The notes below the pieces were generated by a model. It searched no databases and was not told the origin of the DNA. It saw only the letters and a program-made list of their open reading frames with translations. The position numbers and the translations under genes were made by a program. A DNA stretch of 64,000 nt from Corynebacterium marambiense (lineage in GTDB: Bacteria > Actinomycetota > Actinomycetes > Mycobacteriales > Mycobacteriaceae). Of the stretch, positions 53,809 to 61,816 are shown in pieces. How positions within the stretch are numbered: the first letter of the stretch is position 1; each line of letters opens with the position of its first letter. The DNA lies in the NCBI RefSeq assembly GCF_016342275.1, contig NZ_JAEIOT010000007.1:558001-622000 (forward strand), given 5' to 3'.

Positions 53809-54872
53809 CGGGTTTCTCCGTTCGACTGGGCTATCCGTTCCACGGCGCGTACACGGACGGGTGCAGCCCGGGGATTGTCTTCGATCTCGTGCTGCGGGGC
53901 TTTCTCCGCACCCCGCGTGACCAGGCGGAACTCGGGAGCGGTTCCAGGTAGGTCAACCGGCAGGCCTGGAGGCGTCTTCGATGCAGTGAGTTCTGCGAGT
54001 TCCTTCTTGACGATGCGGTCCTCCAGCGACTGGTAGGCCATGAACACCGCCCGTCCGCCGATACGCAGTTCCCGGGTGATGGCGGGCACCATAGCGGCGA
54101 CGGAATCCAGCTCACCGTTCACCTCCACGCGCAGCGCCTGGAACGTGCGCTTGGCGGGATGTCCTCCCGTCCGACGGGCCGCGGCCGGGATCGTGGCGTA
54201 GAGCAGTTCGACGAGTCGCCCGGAAGTGGTGAAGGGCTCTTTCTCCCGTTCCCGGAGCACCGCCGAAGCGATCTTCCCGGCGAAACGTTCGTCTCCGTAC
54301 GCCTTCAGGACATGGGCGAGTTCACCGTGACCGTAGGTGTTGAGGATGTCCGCCGCCGTGATCCCGGAGGTCGGGTCCATACGCATGTCAAGGGGCGCGT
54401 CCTGGGAATAGGCGAAACCGCGTTCAGCCTGGTCGAGCTGCATGGAGGAGACCCCGAGATCGAAGAGGGCACCTGCCACACCGTGCTCCCTCACCAGCGA
54501 GCAGGGCTCACTATCATCGGCCTCGATGGCGGAGACGAACCGGTCGAAGCGGGTGTGGAGACCGCAGAACCGATCACCGAAACGCTTCAAGCGCCCGGTG
54601 GCCTGTTCCAGAGCGATGGGGTCACGGTCGAGCCCGATGACCCGGACTTCGGGGAACACGGTGAGAAAGTACTCGCTGTGTCCGCCGGCGCCGAGGGTTC
54701 CATCTATGATGACGGCATCCGCCCCGGCATCCGCGACTGCGGGGTGCAGTAGTTCCGTGACCCGCTCCCGCAAGACAGGGACATGTCCGTGAGTACCGTT
54801 TCCGGTCATCGTCATCGCCCCTCCTGGTCGATCGTTCAGGGCTCCGTGCCCGGGAATTGCTGTCATTGCCAC
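53805..54872 (-). CDS. rsmH: 16S rRNA m4C1402 methyltransferase RsmH (MraW)
   Basis: 355 residues. It N4-methylates C1402 of 16S rRNA in the ribosomal P site. SAM-binding motif [14 protein letters not shown] (~residues 57-70), [18 protein letters not shown] and [13 protein letters not shown] plus [12 protein letters not shown] are diagnostic. In-frame ATG starts exist at residues 3 and 20; the inner one ([15 protein letters not shown]) may be the real start, as homology begins near HVPVL. Overlaps ftsL by 4 bases. Confidence 0.95.
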   Translation of the reverse strand: MAMTAIPGHGALNDRPGGAMTMTGNGTHGHVPVLRERVTELLHPAVADAGADAVIIDGTLGAGGHSEYFLTVFPEVRVIGLDRDPIALEQATGRLKRFGDRFCGLHTRFDRFVSAIEADDSEPCSLVREHGVAGALFDLGVSSMQLDQAERGFAYSQDAPLDMRMDPTSGITAADILNTYGHGELAHVLKAYGDERFAGKIASAVLREREKEPFTTSGRLVELLYATIPAAARRTGGHPAKRTFQALRVEVNGELDSVAAMVPAITRELRIGGRAVFMAYQSLEDRIVKKELAELTASKTPPGLPVDLPGTAPEFRLVTRGAEKAPQHEIEDNPRAAPVRVRAVERIAQSNGETR

Positions 54873-55006
54873 GAGGGGGTGAGTACAGGGCCCTGTCCGG
54901 GGCGCCTATCTGATGTCGGGGAAGTACACCAGAGCGACACTCCGGACAGAGTCCGTGCACGCACTCCACTCGATTCAGTTGTGTCGTATCCGACCCGGCT
55001 CCAGGA

Positions 55007-55438
55007 TCAGAGCAGGCCGCTGAGTTCCGGATCAGCCGCCGACGAGAACATCTCCTCGGTCTGCTTCTGGTATTCGTCCCAGGACTCGGCGTCCCAGATC
55101 TCCAGTGACTCGACCGCGCCGATGACCACACACTCCTTGGTGAGCCCCGCGTATTCGCGGTGCGCCGGAGAGAGCGTGATCCGGCCGTGACCATCAGGCC
55201 GCTGCTCGACCGCACTGGCGGCGAGGTTGCGGATGAAGGCACGGGCCCTCGGATTGGTCCGTGAGATCTCGGCAGCACGACGGGTACGCGCCTCGAACTC
55301 TTCCTTGGGAAAGACCGCCAGAGAGTGGTCCTGCCCCATGGAGACGACGAGACCACCGGCAAGTTCCTCGCGGAATTTCGCCGGAAGAGTCAGCCTCCCC
55401 TTGTCATCGAGCTTCGGGGTATAGGTGCCGAGAAACAT
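55007..55438 (-). CDS. mraZ: MraZ, transcriptional regulator of the dcw cluster
   Basis: 143 residues from the ATG at 55438 ([22 protein letters not shown]), AAAGGTGG 7-12 bases upstream. Two AbrB-like SpoVT domains: the first with [13 protein letters not shown], the second with [18 protein letters not shown]; together with the conserved DKGR and GRI boxes they bind TGGGN repeats as a ring-shaped oligomer. MraZ represses its own operon. It is the first gene of the cluster with a repeat-bearing promoter immediately upstream. Confidence 0.96.
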   Translation of the reverse strand: MFLGTYTPKLDDKGRLTLPAKFREELAGGLVVSMGQDHSLAVFPKEEFEARTRRAAEISRTNPRARAFIRNLAASAVEQRPDGHGRITLSPAHREYAGLTKECVVIGAVESLEIWDAESWDEYQKQTEEMFSSAADPELSGLL

Positions 55439-55503
55439 GTTCGGCACCACCTTTCACTCGCGTATCCCTCAGGGGAGACCAATCCGTCTCGGGCGGTCCA
55501 ACC

Positions 55504-55517
55504 GGGACACGTGTCCC
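55504..55517. promoter_or_regulatory. Palindrome GGGACACGTGTCCC in the mraZ leader
   Basis: A perfect 14-base palindrome with an inner GACACGTGTC lies between the promoter and the mraZ start, about 25-40 bases downstream of the -10. It contains the WhiA core motif GACAC on both strands, so it is a candidate WhiA/WhcD-linked site. A role as an RNA hairpin is less likely given its tight symmetry. Confidence 0.45.
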
Positions 55518-55526
55518 CGGATCTCC

Positions 55527-55568
55527 CACCACTGAGCACCACACTACCCCACTTTCTCCCACCGACAA
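55527..55568 (-). promoter_or_regulatory. mraZ promoter with four phased MraZ boxes
   Basis: Reading the minus strand: TGGGA (55557-55561), TGGGG (55547-55551), TGGTG (55537-55541), TGGTG (55527-55531), each separated by exactly 5 bases, matching the 10-bp-phased TGGGN-N5 repeats that MraZ binds. The core promoter is -35 TTGTCG (55563-55568) and -10 TAGTGT (55541-55546) with 16 bases between. Thus the repeats sit across and just after the promoter core, as expected for autorepression. Confidence 0.8.
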
Positions 55569-55937
55569 CATAAAAGAACGCGAATTACACCGATGGAAGC
55601 TAAAAATATGACTCTGAACAGGTCTTTTAGTGATGAAATGCAGTGGGGCATCAAACCGAAATAGCCCCACCAATTCCCCCAACAGAGATCCCCCGACGCT
55701 CCACCCCCACAGACATCACCAATCTCTTGCTTCCCAGAAGACCTTTTGACCTGCCCTTTTATCGGATCAACAAGAAACAAAGCAATCAGTGGGCGAGAGT
55801 GGGGAGGATTGGTGGGGCAAAGTGGGGAGGGGCGGACGACCACCATGCGACGCCACCCCCGCCGTCCCGGAGAAACGCGAAAGGACCCCACCGGACAACC
55901 GGTAGGGCCCTTTCATTGGGCCGGGAGGTACTTCCCC
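55569..55937. other. Upstream region between DUF3040 gene and mraZ promoter
   Basis: 369 bases without a gene. 55570-55640 is unusually AT-rich for the window (AAAAATATGACTC, CTTTTAGTGATG) and may act as an UP-type or bendable element. A second cluster of TGGG repeats lies at 55790-55827 on the opposite strand (listed separately). The last part (55870-55930) is the DUF3040 3' end hairpin: GGACCCCACCGG with CCGGTAGGGCCC. Confidence 0.4.
55790..55827 (+). promoter_or_regulatory. Second, inverted cluster of MraZ-like boxes
   Basis: On the plus strand TGGGC (55790-55794), TGGGG (55800-55804) and TGGTG (55810-55814) are 10 bp apart; overlapping that, TGGGG (55813-55817) and TGGGG (55823-55827) form another 10-bp pair. 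This is the same pattern as at the mraZ promoter but in opposite orientation and ~0.25 kb upstream. It has no obvious promoter of its own, so it may be a distal MraZ site enabling looping. Confidence 0.5.
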
Positions 55938-56345
55938 CTATTCCTCGAAACGCTTGCGGAAACGCTCCTCCATCCGCGACCCGAAGCCGGACCCCGATCC
56001 CTCCGCGCCCCCCAGACGACTCCGGACTCCCAAGCCGCCCGTCAATCCGCTGTCGAGATCTCCCTCACCGTCGCCCCCGCGCAACATCCAAACCCCTGCA
56101 CCGAACATGATGAGAAAGCCGACAACACTGAGCGCGACGAACCAGAGGCTCTGCAGGCTGAACGCGATCCCACCGATGAGAAACAGCAGACCAACCGATC
56201 CGACCGCAACACCCCGGAGCGACACAGCTGGGCGGGACGAATTGGCGGAACCATCCACACCGAGGCCCGCCCCGAACTTCGGGTCTGCCATAAGAGACTC
56301 TTCAATCTCTCGGAACATCCTCTGTTCCTGCTCAGAAAGCGACAT
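55938..56345 (-). CDS. DUF3040 membrane protein
   Basis: 135 residues from the ATG at 56345 (MSLSEQEQRMFREIEESLMADPKFGAG). The N-terminal acidic helix with EQEQRMFREIEESL is the DUF3040 signature; two hydrophobic helices follow (about residues 42-59, AVGSVGLLFLIGGIAFSL, and 63-83). The C-terminus is Gly/Ser/Arg-rich. The function is unknown, but the gene is regularly found upstream of mraZ in actinobacteria, which fits. An upstream in-frame extension of 29 residues is not supported. Confidence 0.88.
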   Translation of the reverse strand: MSLSEQEQRMFREIEESLMADPKFGAGLGVDGSANSSRPAVSLRGVAVGSVGLLFLIGGIAFSLQSLWFVALSVVGFLIMFGAGVWMLRGGDGEGDLDSGLTGGLGVRSRLGGAEGSGSGFGSRMEERFRKRFEE

Positions 56346-56490
56346 GGTGATCCTCCCGGGATGTGGCGCCAGACTTCTGTGTCCTACTGTCATTAAGAGT
56401 AACGCCCAGATTATCCGGAAAGTTCCCGCCACGTCACACCCCAGCGCGTCGACATCCCTTACGGCTTCACGCCAGGGTCATCCGCCGGAC

Positions 56491-56913
56491 TCAGGCCGCG
56501 GAGGGCAGGATCCCTTCTTTCCGTTCCGCTGCGTCGATGAACTTCCCCACCTCAGCCAGGAACTCCTCCACCACACCCGCATCCAGAGGGCCCGCGGCAT
56601 ACATCGCACGGTCCCGCAGTCGCGAGTAGCGAGACATCCGGGCGGCCCACCGCGCCCCGTCCGCATCAACCAGGGAAAGCTGGTCCCAGGCACTAGAGGG
56701 GCGACGCCGTTTCCGGGACACGGGACTATCCACCACGAGAGCGCCCGCCGTCCGCAGAGCCGCCCGATACCCCTCCTCCACCGCCGCATCATGGACCCCG
56801 GCAGACTGTTGAGCACGGGCCTCCGCAAGCAGGACGGCGGCGCGACGAAGATACTCAGCCCGACGCCCACCGGCCCGGTTGAACCGCGTGGTCGCGGAGA
56901 TCACATTCGACAT
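56491..56913 (-). CDS. SAV_6107-type HEPN protein
   Basis: 140 residues, predicted all-helical. RRAEYLRRAAVLLAEARAQQ and AAVEEGYRAALRTAGALVVD followed by SRLRDRAMYAAGPLDAG and EEFLAEVGKFIDAAERK fit the SAV_6107 HEPN domain family. The nuclease Rx4-6H motif of toxin HEPNs is not obvious. The gene regularly lies near dcw/metF in corynebacteria. It shares an upstream region with the SOS box at 57029 (115 bases from its start). Confidence 0.75.
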   Translation of the reverse strand: MSNVISATTRFNRAGGRRAEYLRRAAVLLAEARAQQSAGVHDAAVEEGYRAALRTAGALVVDSPVSRKRRRPSSAWDQLSLVDADGARWAARMSRYSRLRDRAMYAAGPLDAGVVEEFLAEVGKFIDAAERKEGILPSAA

Positions 56914-57028
56914 GGTCCGACCACCTTCCCCTTACCCACCGTCCCCCTCACAGGCTCCGGCTATCAGTAACTGTTTTTCGACTACACAAGAAGAGTAGAA
57001 GACCCGGGGGACACCACACCCGAGATAA

Positions 57029-57048
57029 TCGAACATTTGTTCTATGTT
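57029..57048. promoter_or_regulatory. SOS (LexA) box overlapping a -10 in the HEPN/GNAT divergent gap
   Basis: TCGAACATTTGTTCTA (57029-57044) matches the corynebacterial LexA consensus TCGAACA-N2-TGTTCGA at 13 of 14 defined positions; only the next-to-last base differs. It overlaps TATGTT (57043-57048), a TANNNT -10 that directs transcription rightward to the GNAT gene; it lies 115 bases before the start of the leftward HEPN gene. This is a better SOS match than the dinB site. Confidence 0.7.
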
Positions 57049-57153
57049 CTGTCGATGAGACTTCCCGCCGCGCCGCTACCTCCTCCAGCGATCAGCCTCG
57101 GACGATCGGAATCACACCCCGGGCGATGCACCGATCCACCCGCTCATGGTTCG

Positions 57154-57765
57154 ATGGACCGTGTGAATACCGTCATACGTCCCATGACCCCCCTCGAATT
57201 CGTGAATCACTGCCCCGAACTCGTCGACGTCTACTGGACCGCGATGGACCTCGACGCCAGGGGACTCGGTGGTCATTCACGGCAGAGCCGGGTACGCCAT
57301 TGGCGAAGCCTGGTCCACAACCCGGGATTCAGAGCCATCTGTGCGGTGACGAACGGTCGAATAACCGGAATCGCCTACGGCATGGACGGCGAACTACGGA
57401 GAAACTGGACCAGGGCGATCGCCGATGGACTCGCCCGATCCGGAGGCTCGGACCCCCGATGGCCGGAAATACTTGCCGACTACTACGAGATCAGTGAGCT
57501 CCATGTGCTCCCCGAGGCACAGGGACAAGGAACCGGTAGAAAACTACTGACCGAACTGCTCGACGGCGTTCCCCAGCGCTGGGCGCTGCTGTCCACCCCG
57601 GAAGTTCCAAACGAAGCCAACCGGGCCTTCAGCCTCTACCGGGCACTGGGTTTCACCGACGTGGTCAGATACTTCACCTTCTTCTCAGACCCACGCCTGT
57701 TCGCGGTACTCGCCGCCGAGCTCCCCCTCGAGGACCGGAGGATCAGCCGGCAGAATGGCCACTGA
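57154..57765 (+). CDS. GNAT-family N-acetyltransferase
   Basis: 203 residues from the ATG at 57154; a GTG at 57163 or a leaderless ATG at 57055 (33 residues longer, 6 bases after the TATGTT -10) are alternatives. The acetyl-CoA-binding motif A is ISELHVLPEAQGQGTGRKLLTELL (pyrophosphate loop QGQGTG), with a beta-strand before it and PEVPNEANRAFSLYRALGFTDVVRY for motif B. The substrate is unknown. It is likely SOS-induced because of the box at 57029. The 3' end overlaps metF by 23 bases, convergent. Confidence 0.85.
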   Translation: MDRVNTVIRPMTPLEFVNHCPELVDVYWTAMDLDARGLGGHSRQSRVRHWRSLVHNPGFRAICAVTNGRITGIAYGMDGELRRNWTRAIADGLARSGGSDPRWPEILADYYEISELHVLPEAQGQGTGRKLLTELLDGVPQRWALLSTPEVPNEANRAFSLYRALGFTDVVRYFTFFSDPRLFAVLAAELPLEDRRISRQNGH

Positions 57766-58726
57766 CCTGTAAAGGGCGCCACTCGGGAGCCATCCCGAGA
57801 TTATGCAGGACCTCCTGCGTGGCGCGGGCATTGTTGAGGGTCATGAAATGCAGGTCCGGCGCCCCCTCCGCGATCAGACGCTCCGCCATCGTCGTCGTCC
57901 ACTCGATCCCTACCTCACGCACCGCCTCCGCATTGGCCTTCTCATCCCCGTCCGCCGCTTTGACCATCCGAAGTTCAAGCTCCTTCGGCAGCTGCGCACT
58001 GGACAGTTCTATCTGTCTGCGGAGCGACCGCAGAGACGTGATCGGCATGAGTCCCGGGATGACGGGCTTCGCCCCCTGCTCCGGATCAGCGGCGACCAGA
58101 CGATCACGGAGCCGGAGGTAGTGCTCGCAGTCGAGGAACATCTGGGTGATCGAGTACGCGGCACCCGCCCGCAGTTTGTTGAGCGTGTGGAGGGTGTCCG
58201 CTTCCTCCGAGACGGCACGGTAGTGCCGCTCCGGGAAGGACGCGACACCGATCTGGAAGTGCCTCGTTTCAGGGAGGGAGCGGGTCATCTCAATGAGATC
58301 GATGGCATAGGTCAGTCCACCAGGGGTGGGCTTCCAATCCCCCGTGGGGTCCCCGGGTGGATCGCCCCGCAGCGCGAGAAGATTGGTGAGCCCCACTCCC
58401 GCATACGTCCACAGGATGTCCTCGAGTTCTTCCACGGTGTGATTGACCAGGGTGAGGTGAACCAGCGTCGGAAGCGGACGACGTGCCAGCTGCCGAGCAA
58501 TCCGGCTGGTCCGCGACCGGGTTGATCCACCCGCACCATAGGTCACGGAGACGAACGCAGCTCCGAGCGTGTCGAAGGTGTCCACCGCGTGCCACATCCG
58601 CCGTTCCGCGGCGTCATCGCGGGGCGGCATGAACTCGACCGAGAACGGGATCCGTCCCGAGGTCGAGCGGGCGATCGCTTCGGTGACCGAGGTCTGGTTG
58701 ACGGCAGGTGTATGTGATGGAGACAT
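57743..58726 (-). CDS. metF: Methylenetetrahydrofolate reductase
   Basis: 327 residues. It reduces 5,10-methylene-THF to 5-methyl-THF for methionine synthesis. The FAD-binding TIM barrel shows SVEFMPPRDDAAERRMW, VSVTYGAGGSTRSRT, HLTLVNHTVEELE, LLALRGDPPGDP and ITQMFLDCEHYL, the MetF motif set. The start at 58726 shares a divergent 117-base gap with idsA, which contains a split TAGAC/GTCTA inverted repeat of the type read by McbR, the repressor of sulfur and methionine genes in Corynebacterium. Confidence 0.95.
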   Translation of the reverse strand: MSPSHTPAVNQTSVTEAIARSTSGRIPFSVEFMPPRDDAAERRMWHAVDTFDTLGAAFVSVTYGAGGSTRSRTSRIARQLARRPLPTLVHLTLVNHTVEELEDILWTYAGVGLTNLLALRGDPPGDPTGDWKPTPGGLTYAIDLIEMTRSLPETRHFQIGVASFPERHYRAVSEEADTLHTLNKLRAGAAYSITQMFLDCEHYLRLRDRLVAADPEQGAKPVIPGLMPITSLRSLRRQIELSSAQLPKELELRMVKAADGDEKANAEAVREVGIEWTTTMAERLIAEGAPDLHFMTLNNARATQEVLHNLGMAPEWRPLQVSGHSAG

Positions 58727-58781
58727 CTCTGGGTATCTTGTTTGTGTGACAGGAACGGTTGCCCAACGAACCTACCCCGAA

Positions 58782-58811
58782 ATAGACCGCTCTGTTCATT
58801 CCATGGTCTAT
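58782..58811. promoter_or_regulatory. Inverted repeat ATAGACC-N16-GGTCTAT between metF and idsA
   Basis: Arms at 58782-58788 and 58805-58811, both containing the McbR half-site TAGAC/GTCTA, but spaced 16 bases apart (18 between the pentamers) instead of 6. The right arm overlaps the -10-like TATCAT (58809-58814) of idsA. It is a plausible operator for metF, idsA or both. Confidence 0.45.
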
Positions 58812-58843
58812 CATCCCCCCTCAAAAACCCCCCGAGGATTAGC

Positions 58844-59932
58844 ATGACCAGCATTGATGCCCACGACAACCTGAGCAGGATCCCCACTCTCGTCCAGGGT
58901 CACCTCGCCGCTTTCTTCGCAGCGCGAAAAGAGACACTCACGGGGATAGACGACCACGTCGCTCAGGCTACGGGCCTGCTTGAGGAATTCGTCCTCGGTG
59001 GCGGTAAACGGATCCGACCGCTCTTCGCATGGGTCGGCTGGCTCGGCACAGAATCCACGGATGAGGACCCCGACGCCATCCTCGAAGCGGTCAGTGCCCT
59101 GGAACTCATCCAGGCGTGTGCCCTGATCCACGATGACATCATCGACTCCTCCGACACCCGGCGCGGACGTCCGACCGTGCACCGGACCGTCGAAAAACTG
59201 CACAGAAACGCCGGATGGGCTGGTGATTCCGACCACTTCGGACTCTCAACCGCCACGTTACTCGGAGACCTAGCGCTCGCTTGGTCCGACGAGATGCTGC
59301 TCGGTGCGGACTTGCCTTCTCGGCGCCTCCGCGCGGCCATGGAACCGTGGTGGGCCATGCGGACCGAGGTCATCGCCGGGCAAATGCTCGACATCTACGT
59401 GGAGTCATCCCGGGATGAGCGCATTGAGGTCGCAGAGAAAATTAACCGGTACAAGTCAGCCGCCTACACCATCGAACGTCCCCTCCACCTCGGCGCGGTG
59501 CTCGGCGGGGCGTCTCCCGAACTGATCTCCGCGTACCTCGGCTTCGGCCATGACATCGGCATCGCGTTCCAGCTGAGGGACGACCTTCTCGGGGTGTTCG
59601 GGGACCCCGAGATCACTGGGAAACCCGCGGGGGACGATCTGCGGGAGGGGAAGAGAACGGTGCTCGTCGCGGAGGCGTTGCGCCACCTCGACGCCCACGA
59701 CCCGGTGGGCGCCGAACAGCTGCGTGACGGTATCGGCACGGTGACCTCACCGGCGGAAATCTCCGCCCTCACCGATCTCGTCCGGTCCACCGGCGCCGCA
59801 GACAAGGTCGAGAAACGGATCAGTGAGCTGACGGTATCAGGTCTCGCGAAACTGGATGCGGTGGAGATCTCACCGACGGTCCGGTCGATGCTCCACGATC
59901 TCGCGGTCCGGTCAACCGCCCGGCGAATGTGA
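58844..59932 (+). CDS. idsA: Polyprenyl (geranylgeranyl) diphosphate synthase
   Basis: 362 residues from the ATG at 58844, with CGAGGA 5 bases upstream. It makes C20 (or longer) isoprenyl diphosphates. First aspartate-rich motif HDDIIDSSDTRRGRPTVH (~residues 95-112) and second RDDLLGVFGDPEITGKP with FQL before it; GGGKRIRPLF near 50 is the IPP-binding region. In corynebacteria the gene between metF and mptA is IdsA, the main GGPP synthase feeding carotenoids, menaquinone and carrier lipids; exact chain length is inference. 4 bases to mptA. Confidence 0.92.
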   Translation: MTSIDAHDNLSRIPTLVQGHLAAFFAARKETLTGIDDHVAQATGLLEEFVLGGGKRIRPLFAWVGWLGTESTDEDPDAILEAVSALELIQACALIHDDIIDSSDTRRGRPTVHRTVEKLHRNAGWAGDSDHFGLSTATLLGDLALAWSDEMLLGADLPSRRLRAAMEPWWAMRTEVIAGQMLDIYVESSRDERIEVAEKINRYKSAAYTIERPLHLGAVLGGASPELISAYLGFGHDIGIAFQLRDDLLGVFGDPEITGKPAGDDLREGKRTVLVAEALRHLDAHDPVGAEQLRDGIGTVTSPAEISALTDLVRSTGAADKVEKRISELTVSGLAKLDAVEISPTVRSMLHDLAVRSTARRM

Positions 59933-59936
59933 CGCC

Positions 59937-61475
59937 GTGACTTCCTACCTTCTCCGACCCCTGGACCGACTCTCCGTCCGCTACCCGGATGCCCGACTCA
60001 CGGGGACCATCGCTGCGGTCACCATCACCCTCGCGTCCTTCGGCGGAGGTGCGATCCGGTACCGGGGCGGCGTGCTCGACACCCTCGGGCTGTCTTTCCT
60101 GTCCTACGGGCACGGTGCCGCGATATCGAATGTCGCGATGTGGCTGGGTCTGGCGCTAATGACCCTCGCATGGGTGATTCTCGGGCGCGGGGTGCTGAGC
60201 GGCCAGGTCACCGACCGTGCTGTAACCCGCTCCCTCATCTGGTGGGTCGCACCGCTGCTCCTCGCCGCCCCGATCCTCTCCCGGGACGTCTACTCGTACC
60301 TGATGCAGGGGGCGATGGTCCGTGACGGGTTCGATCCCTACTCGCAGGGCGCCGCGGTCAATCCCGGACCGATGCTGCTCGAGGTCTCCCATGACTGGCG
60401 CAACACCACCACCCCGTACGGTCCCCTGCACCTCTGGTTGGGCGACGGAGTCACGACCATCGCCGGCGACAGCGTTACCGCCGGTGTGTTCCTCTACAAG
60501 CTCATCTCATTGGTCGGTTTCTGGGGGATCGTCTGGTGTGTGCCCCGGATCACCGCCCGAATCAACGGCGACGCCGCCGTCGCGCTGTGGTTGGGTGTCG
60601 CAAATCCGGTCACGGTGCTCCACCTTGTGGGGGGCATGCACAACGAATCCGTGATGGTCGCGCTGGTGTCACTGGGGATTCTGCTCGCGCTGGACGGTCG
60701 TTTCACGGCGGCGATCGCTCTCGTCGCCGTCTCCGTCGCTTTCAAGGCGACCGGGATCATCGCGCTTCCGTTCCTGGCCTGGATGATGCACCGTCACCTC
60801 CGGGAAAAAGGTCTTCCCCTGGGGTCGGTGGGTGCGTTCATCGCGGCAGGCTTCTGGTCGGTCGTCACGACCCTCGCCGTGGTCAGCGTCTGCACATGGC
60901 TGTCCGGTGCTGGCTGGGGCTGGATCGCGGAGTTGTCCGGAAACTCCAAGGTGATCAACCCGCTGGCGATCCCATCACTGGTAGCGGGAATCCTGACCCC
61001 GCTTCTCGAGATGACGGGAGCTGAGGTGAGCTACAACGCGGTGCTCGCGCTCATGCGCCAGATCGGCATGGTCGGGATGCTCGTCGGTCTGGTCATCGCG
61101 TGGTGGGTCTTCCGCGGCGACGACCGCAGGAACATCATGGGAATCGCCGCTGCCTATACCGTGGTCGTGACTCTCAATGCCGTCACTCTCCCCTGGTACT
61201 ACGTCAGCCTCGTTGTTCTCCTGGGGACATTCGACCCGTCGCGGAGAATCGTGGGGCTCACGGCATGGTGTTCCGTCGTCGTGGCGATGTCGTTCACTGG
61301 AAGCGGAAACCACCAGATGTACAACCTCGTCTGGATGGGTGTTCTGGCGCTGGTCGCCTGGCATCTCACCCAGTGGCTGATGGCGGGCGACGACGCTGTC
61401 CCCGTCCCTGCCGTGGACACCACCGACGCGGACGCGGACGCCGTCAGAGTCCCGCGGCCTGCGCGCGGCGCATGA
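59937..61475 (+). CDS. mptA: Membrane alpha-1,6-mannosyltransferase MptA (GT-C family)
   Basis: 512 residues from the GTG at 59937, 4 bases after idsA. About twelve membrane helices. After the first helices comes the catalytic extracytoplasmic loop with APILSRDVYSYLMQG (the GT87/MptA-type motif with its Asp) and DPYSQGAAVNPGPML; TTPYGPLHLWL follows. It extends the alpha-1,6-mannan core of lipomannan and lipoarabinomannan from polyprenyl-phosphomannose; the placement next to idsA supports polyprenyl donor use. The end overlaps the convergent Rv2175c-like gene by 32 bases. Confidence 0.9.
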   Translation: MTSYLLRPLDRLSVRYPDARLTGTIAAVTITLASFGGGAIRYRGGVLDTLGLSFLSYGHGAAISNVAMWLGLALMTLAWVILGRGVLSGQVTDRAVTRSLIWWVAPLLLAAPILSRDVYSYLMQGAMVRDGFDPYSQGAAVNPGPMLLEVSHDWRNTTTPYGPLHLWLGDGVTTIAGDSVTAGVFLYKLISLVGFWGIVWCVPRITARINGDAAVALWLGVANPVTVLHLVGGMHNESVMVALVSLGILLALDGRFTAAIALVAVSVAFKATGIIALPFLAWMMHRHLREKGLPLGSVGAFIAAGFWSVVTTLAVVSVCTWLSGAGWGWIAELSGNSKVINPLAIPSLVAGILTPLLEMTGAEVSYNAVLALMRQIGMVGMLVGLVIAWWVFRGDDRRNIMGIAAAYTVVVTLNAVTLPWYYVSLVVLLGTFDPSRRIVGLTAWCSVVVAMSFTGSGNHQMYNLVWMGVLALVAWHLTQWLMAGDDAVPVPAVDTTDADADAVRVPRPARGA

Positions 61476-61809
61476 CCTCGCGGGCGAGGTGCCCGTGGAG
61501 GCCGTCGACGGGGCGCCCCGGAAGAGACTCGTCCGGGGTGAATAACCAGTCGAGGATCTCCCGATCATCGTATCCGCCATCGGACAGGAGCGCGATGGCC
61601 CCCGGGACGAAGCGGTTGACCCGCCCGTCCTCGTCGAGGAATACGGCCGGCAGCATCCGGTGGCCGTCAACGGTGACGGCGATGAGCTTGTGCTCGCCCA
61701 AGAGATCGTAGACGCGGGTGATCACGACCCCCATCTTCTCTGCGGCTTCCGGGATACTCAGCAGGGGTTCGTCGGCGGACAGGATTTCACGGGCTTCTGG
61801 GTAACTCAC
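61444..61809 (-). CDS. Rv2175c-like DNA-binding protein
   Basis: 121 residues from the GTG at 61809, with leaderless -10 TACATT (61817-61822) 7 bases upstream. A winged helix-turn-helix segment LLSIPEAAEKMGVVITRVYDLLGEHKL is near residues 17-43, then a small basic/hydrophobic domain with VDGHRMLPAVFLDEDG and EILDWLFTPDESLPGRPVDGL. In mycobacteria this protein is a DNA-binding substrate of the kinase PknL encoded next to it; that arrangement is conserved here (kinase gene divergent, 146 bases away). Whether a Thr near the N-terminus is phosphorylated is unknown. Confidence 0.85.
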   Translation of the reverse strand: MSYPEAREILSADEPLLSIPEAAEKMGVVITRVYDLLGEHKLIAVTVDGHRMLPAVFLDEDGRVNRFVPGAIALLSDGGYDDREILDWLFTPDESLPGRPVDGLHGHLAREVMRRAQAAGL

Positions 61810-61816
61810 ACCACAT

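Noticed and set aside
55428..55445. LexA-like GAACATGTTT at the mraZ start
   Set aside because: Lacks the two-base spacer of the SOS consensus and is inside the first codons of mraZ.
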